Assembly (NCBI GenBank): GCA_035564555.1
Contig: DATMTS010000069.1
Coordinates: 1-14,712, forward strand
DNA length: 14,712 bases
Source: DATMTS01 sp035564555
Lineage (GTDB): Bacteria; Actinomycetota; Actinomycetes; Actinomycetales; Microbacteriaceae
Direction: 5' to 3'
Under the pieces are notes generated by a model that was not told where the DNA came from, ran no database searches, and worked only from the letters and a program-made list of their open reading frames with translations. Made by a program: the position numbers and the translations under genes. Shown in pieces: positions 1-6,269 of the stretch (positions are counted from its first letter, which is position 1; each line of letters begins with the position of its first letter).

Positions 1-17
1 CGAATATCGAGGACCAG

Positions 18-626
18 ATGTTCGCTGACAGGGTGAAAGAACTTCGTCAGAAGCTGGGACTCACGCAAGACGGGCTCGCGACACTTTTGCGAGAAAAGCA
101 CGGCTTGAAAGGCGCGAGCCAAACGACTATTTCGCGCATCGAGTCAGGCGCACGGGCGCCGCGGCTGCGAGAAGCGCGCGCGATCGCACAGGCATTTGAC
201 ACAACGATCGAGGCGATGATTTCTTACCAAGACATCGCGTTACTCATCGACATCTCGACGCGCGGGTGGGAAATTGGAAAGACGCTCGCCAAGCTGCGAC
301 GCGAGGCGCAGCGCGTTGCCGGATTGCGCGCAGTAGTAGCCGCTCTTCAGGAGGAGTGGGAACGCCGCGAGTACGACATCCCGTCGGACATTCGTAACCC
401 CGCTGAGCAGCTCGTAGCTCGATCCGTACCGTTTATCGCTGCGGACGTACACGCGATCGTTCAACATGGTCTCGATGCTGGCGCCATGATGACGGCGAAC
501 GATGTAGACAATCTTCCCGACGATGGCGGGGCGATGTTATTCAAGTTTCGGCTGAACGCGACGCGCGATAAGGCCGAGGATGTCTGGCTGGAGCGGCCGC
601 ATGCCGAGCATCAAGAGACGCCCTAA
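18..626 (+). CDS. XRE-family (Cro/CI-type) helix-turn-helix regulator of the integrated element
   Basis: Seen: a 202-residue protein whose first ~70 residues match an XRE/Cro-CI DNA-binding domain, with LRQKLGLTQDGLATLL forming the first helices and the recognition segment SQTTISRIESGARAP at about 34-48. Residues 88-118 are charged and helical and could form a short coiled coil or dimerisation helix. The remainder (about 120-202) matches no domain I recognise, and I see no LexA-like peptidase motif. The ATG at 18 follows GAGGA at 9-13 with 4 nt spacing, so this start is plausible, although only 17 bases of upstream sequence are available. The 3' end overlaps the integrase start by 26 bp, suggesting one transcript. 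Family knowledge: such proteins often act as repressors of phage or integrative elements. Inference: it controls the element's lysogeny-like state or its integrase. The actual target is unknown. Confidence 0.82.
   Translation: MFADRVKELRQKLGLTQDGLATLLREKHGLKGASQTTISRIESGARAPRLREARAIAQAFDTTIEAMISYQDIALLIDISTRGWEIGKTLAKLRREAQRVAGLRAVVAALQEEWERREYDIPSDIRNPAEQLVARSVPFIAADVHAIVQHGLDAGAMMTANDVDNLPDDGGAMLFKFRLNATRDKAEDVWLERPHAEHQETP
590..593 (+). promoter_or_regulatory. Shine-Dalgarno GGAG that sets the integrase start
   Basis: GGAG lies 7 nt upstream of the ATG at 601, inside the end of the XRE gene. It favours 601 over the in-frame ATG at 580 and implies translation from the shared XRE-integrase mRNA. 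Confidence 0.6.
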
Positions 627-1713
627 CGGGGCATGGCGGGCCCGGTACCGTGACGCGGACGGTAAAGAGCACACCCGACACTTCAAGTTCAAGGACAACC
701 CCCGAGACCCCGAGAACAGCGCCCAGCACTGGCTCACCGGCGAGCTGGCGAAACTGCGTGATGGGACGTGGATCGACCCCAGGACGGCGAAGACGACCGT
801 GGGGGAGTGGTGCACGGTTTGGATCCGCGGCTACGAGTCGAAGCGGCCGTCGACGGTGCGGCAGGCCCGCTCGCATATCAAGCACATCGTGGCCGAGTTT
901 GGCGCCCGCCAGCTCGTCAGCATCCGCCCCTCAGAGGTCAAAGCATGGACCGCGAAGCTTCGCGCCCAGGGCCTCGCGGACTCGACCGTGTACGCCCTCC
1001 ACGCCCGCCTCGCGCACATCTTCGCGGACGCCGTGCACGACGGCCTCATCCCGCGCTCACCATGCTCGAGGCGCACCTCCCCGCCAACCGCGAAGCAACG
1101 CCCCTACGTGGCCACGACGGCGCAAGTGTGGGAACTGCACGACGCGATGCCCGACGGGCTGAAACCGGTGATCCTCCTCGGCGCGTTCGCCGGTCTGCGT
1201 GTGGCCGAACTGGCGGTGCTGCGTGTCGACGACGTCGACTTCATGCGCGGCATCATCACCCCGGCCATCCAATACCCGTCGGAGCCGTTGAAGACCGAGA
1301 CGTCGAAGACGGCGATCCCGATCCCGCACGAACTCGCGCTGATGCTGAACCGGATTCCTGCGAAGTGGGGGAGCGGCACGCTGGTGGTCAGCGAGATCGG
1401 CCGGCCGCTCGCGCCCTACACGATCGAACGCACCTTCCGGGCAGTCGCCGACGCCCTCGAGGGGCTTCCCGCGGGATTCCGAATCCACGACCTACGGCAC
1501 TACTTCGCGTCGCTTCTGATCGCGTCAGGGCTCGACGTGAAGGTCGTACAGGCCAGGCTGCGGCACGCGTCCGCGAAGACCACGCTCGACACCTACGGGC
1601 ACATGTGGCCCGACAAAGACGAGTCCGCACGAGCGGCTGTCGCGGCCGTTCTAAACGACCGTTTCAGCACTCGTGCGGACTCGTTGCGGACTGAACCCGC
1701 TAGTTCCCAGTGA
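601..1713 (+). CDS. Tyrosine-recombinase integrase of an integrative element or prophage
   Basis: Seen: 370 residues from the ATG at 601, including a SAM-like core-binding region at about 64-150 and a C-terminal catalytic domain. Catalytic residues are R200 (GLRVAEL), a Lys in LKTETSK (K231 most likely), H296 and R299 in HDLRH, H322 in LRHAS, and the nucleophile Y332 in LDTYGH. The full R-K-H-R-H-Y set is present, so the enzyme is probably active. The N-terminal MPSIKRRPNGAWRARYRD resembles the AP2-like arm-binding strand of phage integrases. Start choice: the ATG at 601 has GGAG 7 nt upstream, and MPSIK is a usual beginning. An in-frame ATG at 580 (AAGG at 570-573) would add 7 residues. Context: it overlaps the XRE gene and ends 5 bp from the glnA stop, marking the right end of the element. 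No excisionase is visible in the window; it may lie to the left. Confidence 0.93.
   Translation: MPSIKRRPNGAWRARYRDADGKEHTRHFKFKDNPRDPENSAQHWLTGELAKLRDGTWIDPRTAKTTVGEWCTVWIRGYESKRPSTVRQARSHIKHIVAEFGARQLVSIRPSEVKAWTAKLRAQGLADSTVYALHARLAHIFADAVHDGLIPRSPCSRRTSPPTAKQRPYVATTAQVWELHDAMPDGLKPVILLGAFAGLRVAELAVLRVDDVDFMRGIITPAIQYPSEPLKTETSKTAIPIPHELALMLNRIPAKWGSGTLVVSEIGRPLAPYTIERTFRAVADALEGLPAGFRIHDLRHYFASLLIASGLDVKVVQARLRHASAKTTLDTYGHMWPDKDESARAAVAAVLNDRFSTRADSLRTEPASSQ
1619..1684. repeat. 15-bp perfect inverted repeat plus phased direct repeat at the integrase 3' end
   Basis: The left arm ACGAGTCCGCACGAG (1619-1633) is the exact reverse complement of CTCGTGCGGACTCGT (1670-1684), with 36 bp between arms. 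The 8-mer TGCGGACT inside the right arm (1674-1681) recurs 11 bp later at 1685-1692, about one helical turn, and appears inverted at 1622-1629. It lies in the last part of the integrase coding sequence near the element boundary. It could be arm-type recombinase or excisionase binding sites, or an RNA hairpin that ends the transcript before glnA. There is no T-run after it, so an intrinsic terminator is less likely. Confidence 0.6.
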
Positions 1714-1719
1714 TCTAGC
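1699..1719. other. Possible recombination core: GCTAG-N11-CTAGC spanning the integrase and glnA stop codons
   Basis: GCTAG (1699-1703) and CTAGC (1715-1719) are inverted around 11 bases. The segment covers the integrase stop (1711-1713) and touches the glnA stop (1719-1721). Tyrosine recombinases cut core sites built as short inverted arms around a 6-8 bp overlap, so position and shape fit an attachment core. Arms of only 5 bp can occur by chance, and the second attachment site is outside the window. This is a guess from location and symmetry only. Confidence 0.25.
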
Positions 1720-3143
1720 TACACGCCGTAGTACAGCTCGTACTCGAACGGGTGCGGACGCTGCGCGAGGGGCTTGATCTCCTTCTCGCGCTTGTAGTCG
1801 ATCCACGTCTCGATCAGCTCGGGCGTGAACACGCCACCGGCGGTGAGGAAGTCGTGGTCGGCCTCGAGGGCGTTCAACGCGGCATCCAATGTCGCCGGAA
1901 CCTGCGGGATGTTCTTCGCCTCCTCGGGCGGGAGCTCGTACAGGTCCTTGTCGACCGGTTCGTGCGGCTCGATGCGGTTCTTGATGCCGTCGATGCCGGC
2001 CATCAACTGCGCCGCGAACGCCAGGTACGGGTTGCCGGAGGCATCCGGAGCGCGGAACTCGATGCGCTTCGCCTTCGGGTTCGTGCCGGTGATCGGAATG
2101 CGGATCGACGCCGAACGGTTGCCCGCCGAGTAGACCAGGTTGACGGGTGCCTCGAAGCCGGGCACCAGGCGGTGGTAGGAGTTGACGGTGGGGTTGGTGA
2201 AGGCGAGCACCGCGGGGGCGTGCTTCAGCAGACCGCCGATGTACCAACGGGCCAGGTCGGAGAGACCGCCGTAGCCGGCCTCGTCGTAGAACAGCGGTTT
2301 GCCGTCGTTCCACAGCGACTGGTGGGTGTGCATGCCGGAGCCGTTGTCGCCGAACAGGGGCTTCGGCATGAACGTGGCCGTCTTGCCCCACTGCTCGGCG
2401 GTGTTCTTGACGATGTACTTGAACTTCAGGATGTCGTCGGCCGCGTGCACCATGGTGTCGAATCGGTAGTTGATCTCGGCCTGACCGCCGGTGCCGACCT
2501 CGTGATGCGCGCGCTCGAGGATCAGTCCTGCGTCGATCAGCTTCAGCGAGATGTCGTCGCGCAGATCGGCCTGCTTGTCCACCGGCGACACCGGGAAATA
2601 GCCGCCCTTGTAAGGGGTCTTGTTGGCCAGGTTGCCGCCGTCTTCGGCGCGGCCGCTGTTCCAGGCGCCCTCCTCGGAGTCGACCGAGTAGAACGAGGAG
2701 TGCTGGTTCACTTCGAAACGCACGTCGTCGAAGATGTAGAACTCGGCCTCCGGGGCGAAGAACGCGGTGTCGGCGATGCCGGTCGACGCGAGGTACTTCT
2801 CCGCCTTCTTCGCGACCTGTCGCGGGTCCTTGGCGTAGATCTCGCCGTTGCGCGGGTTGTAGATGTCGAACACCATGACCAGCGTGCGCTCGGCGCGGAA
2901 CGCGTCGACGTACGCCGTGGAGACGTCGGGAATCAACTGCATGTCCGACTCGTGGATCGACGCAAAGCCGCGGATCGACGACCCGTCGAAGAGCTGGCCG
3001 ACGGTGAAGAACTCCTCGTCGACGGTCGATGCGGGGATGTTGAAGTGCTGCTGCACGCCGGGAAGGTCGGTGAAGCGGATGTCAAGGAACTTGACGTCGG
3101 TGTCCTTGATGAACTTCAACACCTCGGAAGAATCACTGAACAT
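1719..3143 (-). CDS. glnA: Glutamine synthetase type I (GSI-beta)
   Basis: Catalyses ATP-dependent condensation of glutamate and ammonia to glutamine, as a cytoplasmic dodecamer. Seen: 474 residues, the usual length for actinobacterial GlnA1. The Asp-containing loop FDGSSIRGF is at 52-60, the ATP-binding signature KPLFGDNGSGMHTHQS at 261-276, and NPTVNSYHRLVPGFEAPVN at 317-335 contains the flap Glu331. NRSASIRIP is at 342-350. Tyr402 in KDLYELPPEE matches the adenylylation site, so control by a GlnE-type adenylyltransferase is expected. Start choice: the ATG at 3141-3143 gives the canonical MFSDSSEVLKFI and has GGAG 9 nt upstream. A TTG at 3156-3158 would add METSR but overlaps that GGAG. Neighbours: divergent from the RDD gene across a GlnR box, and its 3' end abuts the integrated element without disrupting the reading frame. 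The C-terminus EYELYYGV is intact. Confidence 0.97.
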   Translation of the reverse strand: MFSDSSEVLKFIKDTDVKFLDIRFTDLPGVQQHFNIPASTVDEEFFTVGQLFDGSSIRGFASIHESDMQLIPDVSTAYVDAFRAERTLVMVFDIYNPRNGEIYAKDPRQVAKKAEKYLASTGIADTAFFAPEAEFYIFDDVRFEVNQHSSFYSVDSEEGAWNSGRAEDGGNLANKTPYKGGYFPVSPVDKQADLRDDISLKLIDAGLILERAHHEVGTGGQAEINYRFDTMVHAADDILKFKYIVKNTAEQWGKTATFMPKPLFGDNGSGMHTHQSLWNDGKPLFYDEAGYGGLSDLARWYIGGLLKHAPAVLAFTNPTVNSYHRLVPGFEAPVNLVYSAGNRSASIRIPITGTNPKAKRIEFRAPDASGNPYLAFAAQLMAGIDGIKNRIEPHEPVDKDLYELPPEEAKNIPQVPATLDAALNALEADHDFLTAGGVFTPELIETWIDYKREKEIKPLAQRPHPFEYELYYGV

Positions 3144-3152
3144 GCGGGATGT

Positions 3153-3156
3153 CTCC
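3153..3156 (-). promoter_or_regulatory. glnA Shine-Dalgarno deciding the start
   Basis: GGAG on the minus strand, 9 nt before the ATG at 3143. It excludes the upstream TTG, which would overlap it. Confidence 0.7.
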
Positions 3157-3200
3157 AAAAGGGTTTGCTCGGGTCACGGGCCGGCCGTCGACCCGCTGAC

Positions 3201-3206
3201 AGGTTA
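3201..3206 (-). promoter_or_regulatory. Candidate glnA -10 box (TAACCT)
   Basis: TAACCT on the minus strand fits the actinobacterial TANNNT -10 pattern and lies just downstream of the GlnR box. Transcription would start near 3194, leaving a leader of about 50 nt that contains the GGAG. No TTGACA-like -35 is present at the right distance, which suits an activator-dependent promoter but also leaves the call weak. Confidence 0.35.
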
Positions 3207-3216
3207 GGGCTAGGGG

Positions 3217-3254
3217 GTTTCCCTGCCGTATCGCGATTGTTTCCGGCATGTTAC
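3217..3254 (-). promoter_or_regulatory. GlnR operator with four half-sites upstream of glnA
   Basis: Read on the minus strand, the sequence is GTAAC-N6-GAAAC-N6-GATAC-N6-GAAAC, with every spacer exactly 6 nt. This matches the GlnR box described in Streptomyces (gTnAc-N6-GaAAc repeated as an a-b-a-b array), bound by the OmpR-type nitrogen regulator GlnR. Half-sites are at 3250-3254, 3239-3243, 3228-3232 and 3217-3221. The box lies directly upstream of the candidate glnA -10 and overlaps the region where the divergent RDD promoter would have its -35. Inference: GlnR controls glnA here, and perhaps the RDD gene too. Confidence 0.8.
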
Positions 3255-3270
3255 GCACGGTCGTGCACCG

Positions 3271-3276
3271 TAGAAT
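3271..3276 (+). promoter_or_regulatory. -10 box TAGAAT for leaderless RDD mRNA
   Basis: TAGAAT ends exactly 6 nt before the GTG at 3283, which puts the expected transcription start on the first base of the start codon. No Shine-Dalgarno is present. The expected -35 position (about 3248-3253) falls inside the outer GlnR half-sites. Confidence 0.6.
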
Positions 3277-3282
3277 CAGGGG

Positions 3283-3708
3283 GTGCCAGAAAAGCCTACT
3301 CGCGTCCGGTTCGGCGAACTCGCACCGAGCCGCTATCCGGGCGAGCGACTGGGGCTTGCCGAAGAGGGTCGCGGTTCGGTCGCACGGCCCGGCCGACGAA
3401 TGGGCGCAGTCGCGATCGACTGGGGCGTCGCGGTTCTCATCTCGTTCGCGTTCTTCCATTACGACGCATGGGCGACCCTAGGGATCTTCGCGCTCATGCA
3501 GATCGTGTTCATCCCGACCATCGGCGGCAGCATCGGCCATCGCATCCTCGGTTTGCGGGTGGTCCCGCTCAGTGGTGGATGGGTGGGACCGTGGCGGCCG
3601 GCGCTGCGCACCGTACTGCTGGCCATCGTGATCCCGGCACTGGTGTGGGACTCCGACCAGCGCGGATTCCATGACAAGGTCGCCGGCACGGTACTGATCC
3701 GGGGTTGA
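3283..3708 (+). CDS. Small RDD-family membrane protein
   Basis: Seen: 141 residues with three hydrophobic segments at about 40-58, 63-81 and 106-122. RDD-family features are present: Arg39 and Asp46 at the first membrane segment (GRRMGAVAIDWGV), GSIGHRILGLRVV at 82-94 in place of the usual GxxxGKRLLGLRVV, and HDKVAGTVLI at 130-139 near the C-terminus. The protein is compact, with short loops. Family knowledge: RDD proteins are small integral membrane proteins; some are linked to ion exchange, but most have no assigned role. In mycobacteria an RDD gene (Rv2219A) sits between glnA1 and the DUF4191 gene, and the same order is seen here. The GTG at 3283 is chosen because a -10 box sits 6 nt upstream (leaderless start). 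The gene diverges from glnA and converges on the DUF4191 gene. Substrate or partner is unknown. Confidence 0.85.
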   Translation: MPEKPTRVRFGELAPSRYPGERLGLAEEGRGSVARPGRRMGAVAIDWGVAVLISFAFFHYDAWATLGIFALMQIVFIPTIGGSIGHRILGLRVVPLSGGWVGPWRPALRTVLLAIVIPALVWDSDQRGFHDKVAGTVLIRG

Positions 3709-3764
3709 CCCCAGCGAGTGACAACTGGGCCCAGCGACAGCCCGGTGCGGTGTACGGGGCCGTG
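3709..3764. repeat. Short convergent intergenic gap with a CCCAGCGA direct repeat
   Basis: This 56-bp gap separates the convergent RDD and DUF4191 genes. CCCAGCGA occurs at 3710-3717 and 3730-3737 (20-bp period), and CTGGGCCCAG (3725-3734) is a perfect palindrome. A CCCAG/CTGGG stem (3710-3714 with 3725-3729) is possible, but there is no T-run, so a terminator is not supported. Confidence 0.3.
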
Positions 3765-4472
3765 TCAGCGCGCGCGCTGCGGGCGTGCTTTGAGCGGGTC
3801 GACGCCCTTCGGTATCGGCATGTTCGTCGGAAGCGAGCTGAGCCGGTTGTCGATGGCGAGCACCTCGGATTTGGTGAGTTGCGGTTTGATCTTCGTCAGC
3901 GCGCGGGAGACCTTGTGCAACGGCAGCGCATCGGCGTCCGGACCGACGTTGAGCGTGGTGATCGGCACGTTCGGCAGCACCCGGTTGATCTTGCGGCGTT
4001 CGTCGTCGAGCATGCGCCCGATGCGCGACTTGGGGCCTTCGCTGATCAGCACAACGCCGCCGCGGCCGACCGCGCGATAGACCGCATCGTGCGTCTTGCC
4101 GTTCACGGCGATCGGCATCTCGCTGCCGCGCCAACCGCGCTTCAGCGAGCTGCGCAGCACGGCGCCGACAGCGCCGGGCTGCCCGTTGATCTGAGAGTAT
4201 GCGGCTCGCTCCGCGCGACGGCCCAGGATGATCACTGCGGCGAGCACCCCGCCGAGCACGCCGGCGATGATCCACGTCACCAGGGTGAACACGCTTCCGC
4301 CCGAGAACAGCAGCGCGACAACGACGCCGATCACGATCGGCAGGAAGAACCCCAACAGGATGTAGGTGAGCGCGCGCGAGTCGTAGCGCCGCGTCATCTG
4401 GAACACCTGCCACATCTGCTTCAGACGGCCGGGTTCCTTCGTCGCTGCGCTGTCAGAGTCCTTGCGTGCCAT
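3765..4472 (-). CDS. DUF4191 membrane protein
   Basis: Seen: 235 residues. The cytoplasmic N-terminus (1-34) begins with charged residues and contains MWQVFQMTRRYD. Two transmembrane segments follow at about 35-56 and 62-83. A soluble basic C-terminal region (84-235) includes GPKSRIGRMLDDERRKINRVLPNVP and ends in a basic tail. This layout and wording match the DUF4191 family, which is common beside lipA in actinobacteria (Rv2219 in M. tuberculosis). No enzymatic motif is visible. The ATG at 4472 has TATCCT 6 nt upstream and no Shine-Dalgarno, so a leaderless start is likely. It lies 61 bp downstream of lipA on the same strand, so it could be read both from the lipB-lipA transcript and from its own promoter. 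Function is unknown; the conserved linkage suggests, without proving, a tie to lipoate metabolism or the cell envelope. Confidence 0.88.
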   Translation of the reverse strand: MARKDSDSAATKEPGRLKQMWQVFQMTRRYDSRALTYILLGFFLPIVIGVVVALLFSGGSVFTLVTWIIAGVLGGVLAAVIILGRRAERAAYSQINGQPGAVGAVLRSSLKRGWRGSEMPIAVNGKTHDAVYRAVGRGGVVLISEGPKSRIGRMLDDERRKINRVLPNVPITTLNVGPDADALPLHKVSRALTKIKPQLTKSEVLAIDNRLSSLPTNMPIPKGVDPLKARPQRAR

Positions 4473-4478
4473 GCGTCA

Positions 4479-4484
4479 AGGATA
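4479..4484 (-). promoter_or_regulatory. -10 box TATCCT for leaderless DUF4191 mRNA
   Basis: On the minus strand, TATCCT ends exactly 6 nt before the ATG at 4472. No ribosome-binding site lies between. No clear -35 is seen, and the box sits in the 61-bp gap after lipA. Confidence 0.55.
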
Positions 4485-4533
4485 CCGGTTCAGGAGGTTG
4501 CCGAATGCGGTGCACCGAGGTGTCTGCACGTGC

Positions 4534-5523
4534 TCAGCCCACCGCCTGCGCGAAGCCGAGGGAGGCATCCGCGAGCTGTTGCAGGTGCTCCGGGACGGGC
4601 CTACCCTTCGCCGCCATCGACTGTGCCCAGAGCCGTCCCGCTCGATACGAGGAACGCACCAGCGGCCCGGACAGGACGCCGAGAAATCCGATCGCCTCCG
4701 CCTCCGCCTTCAGTTCGACGAACTCCTCCGGGCGAACCCATCGGGCGACGGGAAGATGGCGCGGGCTCGGCCGCAGGTACTGGGTGATCGTGATGATGTC
4801 GGTTCCGGCGTCGTGCAGATCGTGCAACGCCTGAACGACCTCCTCGCGTTCCTCTCCCATACCGAGGATCAGGTTCGACTTCGTGATGAGTCCGGCATGC
4901 CGGCCCTGCGTGATCACGTCGAGCGAGCGTTCGTAGCGGAACGCAGGTCGGATGCGCTTGAAAATGCGCGGCACGGTCTCGACGTTGTGCGCGAAGACCT
5001 CCGGCTCTGCCGAGAACACCTCCGCGAGGTGTTGCGGGTTTCCGCTGAAATCGGGCACCAGGATCTCAACGCCCGTTCCGGGGCTCTGCCGGTGGATCTC
5101 CCGGATCGTCTCCGCATAGAGCCACGACCCTTCGTCCGGAAGGTCGTCCCGGGCGACTCCGGTGACCGTCGCATACCTCAGGTTCATCCGGGTCACGGAT
5201 TCGCCGACCCGTCTTGGTTCGTCCACGTCGTAATCGGCGGGCTTGCCCGTGTCGATCTGACAGAAGTCACAACGTCTGGTGCATTGCGCACCGCCGATCA
5301 GGAAGGTCGCTTCGCGATCCTCCCAGCACTCGTAGATGTTCGGGCAGCCGGCTTCCTGACACACCGTGTGCAACTGCTCGCTCGACACCAGCTGCTGCAG
5401 CTGCCGGTATTCCGGGCCCATTCGCGCCCGCGTCTTGATCCACTCGGGCTTGCGCTCGATCGGGGTCTGGGCATTGCGCGTCTCCAGGCGCAGCATCTTG
5501 CGGCCCTCGGGTGCCGCGCTCAC
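4534..5523 (-). CDS. lipA: Lipoyl synthase (radical SAM)
   Basis: Inserts two sulfurs into the octanoyl group on lipoyl domains, using S-adenosylmethionine and two [4Fe-4S] clusters. Seen: 329 residues, a normal length. The auxiliary-cluster motif CX4CX5C is C55, C60 and C66 (VCQEAGCPNIYECW). The radical-SAM motif CX3CX2C is C81, C85 and C88 (CTRRCDFCQI). The C-terminal RSSYR motif at 290-294 provides the serine ligand known for LipA. The GTG start at 5523 overlaps the lipB stop as GTGA (5520-5523), so translation is probably coupled to lipB. The substrate is the octanoylated E2 made by the upstream LipB, and one candidate E2 (sucB) lies about 2.4 kb away. No residue of the core is missing. 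Confidence 0.97.
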   Translation of the reverse strand: MSAAPEGRKMLRLETRNAQTPIERKPEWIKTRARMGPEYRQLQQLVSSEQLHTVCQEAGCPNIYECWEDREATFLIGGAQCTRRCDFCQIDTGKPADYDVDEPRRVGESVTRMNLRYATVTGVARDDLPDEGSWLYAETIREIHRQSPGTGVEILVPDFSGNPQHLAEVFSAEPEVFAHNVETVPRIFKRIRPAFRYERSLDVITQGRHAGLITKSNLILGMGEEREEVVQALHDLHDAGTDIITITQYLRPSPRHLPVARWVRPEEFVELKAEAEAIGFLGVLSGPLVRSSYRAGRLWAQSMAAKGRPVPEHLQQLADASLGFAQAVG

Positions 5524-6158
5524 GCCGCCACCGTCCGGACGAGGTCGAAGTGCTCCATGACGATCGGAGCGACCTCACTCGGGTGCACGAGCCTGCCGAG
5601 TTCGCGGCTGATGGTCGTGACCCCGGCGTCGCTGATGCCGCACGCGACGATCTTCTCGTACGGCGCGAGGCTGTTGGAGCAGTTCAGAGCGAAACCATGC
5701 ATCGTCACGCCGGCCGCGACACGGATGCCGATCGCACCGATCTTCGCGTCGGGTGCGTCGGGCTGGGTGACCCACACGCCGCTGCGACCTTCGACCCGGT
5801 GCGAGTCGACGCCGAGGCGGGCGAGAACGGCGATCAGCATCGCCTCCAGCCCGCGAACGTAGCCCACGACGTCGACCGGTTCGGGCAGACGGACGATCGG
5901 GTACCCGACCAACTGGCCGGGACCGTGCCAGGTGATCTTGCCGCCTCGATCGACGTCGATGACGGGAGTGCCGTCGGTCGGTCGTTCCGAGGCCTCGGTG
6001 CGCTTGCCGGCGGTGTACACCGGCTCGTGCTCAAGAAGGATGACGGTGTCTGGCGCCCGCCCGGCGACAACCTCCGCGTGCACAGCACGCTGTTGCTCCC
6101 AGGCGTCGAGATACGGCACGGAGTTGGCGCTTAGCCCCGTGACGACGTAGTCGATCAC
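5520..6158 (-). CDS. lipB: Octanoyl-[acyl-carrier-protein]:protein N-octanoyltransferase
   Basis: Transfers octanoyl from acyl carrier protein to the lipoyl-domain lysine, the first step of lipoate assembly. Seen: 212 residues with the family signature RGGKITWHGPGQLVGYP at 71-87, LLEHEPVYTAGKR at 41-53, catalytic Lys139 in AKIGAIGIR and catalytic Cys173 in VACGI. These match the Lys/Cys dyad known from M. tuberculosis LipB. The GTG at 6158 is chosen because TAGACT lies 6 nt upstream with no Shine-Dalgarno, indicating a leaderless mRNA. It overlaps lipA by 4 bp (GTGA), and the two form an operon. The gene diverges from the pseudokinase gene across 111 bp that carry promoters for both directions. 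Confidence 0.97.
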   Translation of the reverse strand: MIDYVVTGLSANSVPYLDAWEQQRAVHAEVVAGRAPDTVILLEHEPVYTAGKRTEASERPTDGTPVIDVDRGGKITWHGPGQLVGYPIVRLPEPVDVVGYVRGLEAMLIAVLARLGVDSHRVEGRSGVWVTQPDAPDAKIGAIGIRVAAGVTMHGFALNCSNSLAPYEKIVACGISDAGVTTISRELGRLVHPSEVAPIVMEHFDLVRTVAA

Positions 6159-6164
6159 AGGGGG

Positions 6165-6170
6165 AGTCTA
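6165..6170 (-). promoter_or_regulatory. -10 box TAGACT for leaderless lipB-lipA mRNA
   Basis: TAGACT on the minus strand, then 6 nt of C/T, then the GTG at 6158. No Shine-Dalgarno is possible in that stretch. No convincing -35 is seen. Confidence 0.6.
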
Positions 6171-6256
6171 CGTGGTGTCTTCTCCTCAACAGAATCGTGG
6201 TCGGCGAGTCTTCCCCATTCGAGCCCGGCTCGACGGATGCCGTCACCCGAGTCACG

Positions 6257-6262
6257 CATGAT
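6257..6262 (+). promoter_or_regulatory. Weak -10-like box (CATGAT) before the pseudokinase gene
   Basis: CATGAT differs from TATGAT in one base and ends 7 nt before the ATG at 6270. No Shine-Dalgarno precedes that ATG. A leaderless start is possible, but the first T of the box is missing, so this is weaker than the other leaderless genes. Confidence 0.3.
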
Positions 6263-6269
6263 GGGCGGC

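Noticed and set aside
1670..1703. tRNA 3' fragment at the element junction
   Set aside because: On the minus strand, GGGTTCAGTCC resembles a T-arm, but the loop is one base short and no acceptor or anticodon stem follows. Most of the stretch is integrase coding sequence.
3144..3158. TTG start giving a 479-residue GlnA (METSR extension)
   Set aside because: The TTG overlaps the GGAG ribosome-binding site for the ATG at 3143, and the MFSDSSEVLKF start is the family norm.
1752..3674. Long plus-strand open frame (640 codons) opposite glnA
   Set aside because: It is antisense to a fully conserved glnA and continues into the RDD gene in another frame. Its composition (Arg/Val/Asp/Leu-rich, no domain) is that of a GC-rich shadow frame.
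3709..3764. Bidirectional terminator between RDD and DUF4191
   Set aside because: Stems are only 4-5 bp with long loops and no T-run on either strand.
4485..4533. Terminator between lipA and the DUF4191 gene
   Set aside because: GGTGCACC and GCACGTGC are small palindromes only; no stem-loop with a T-run is present.
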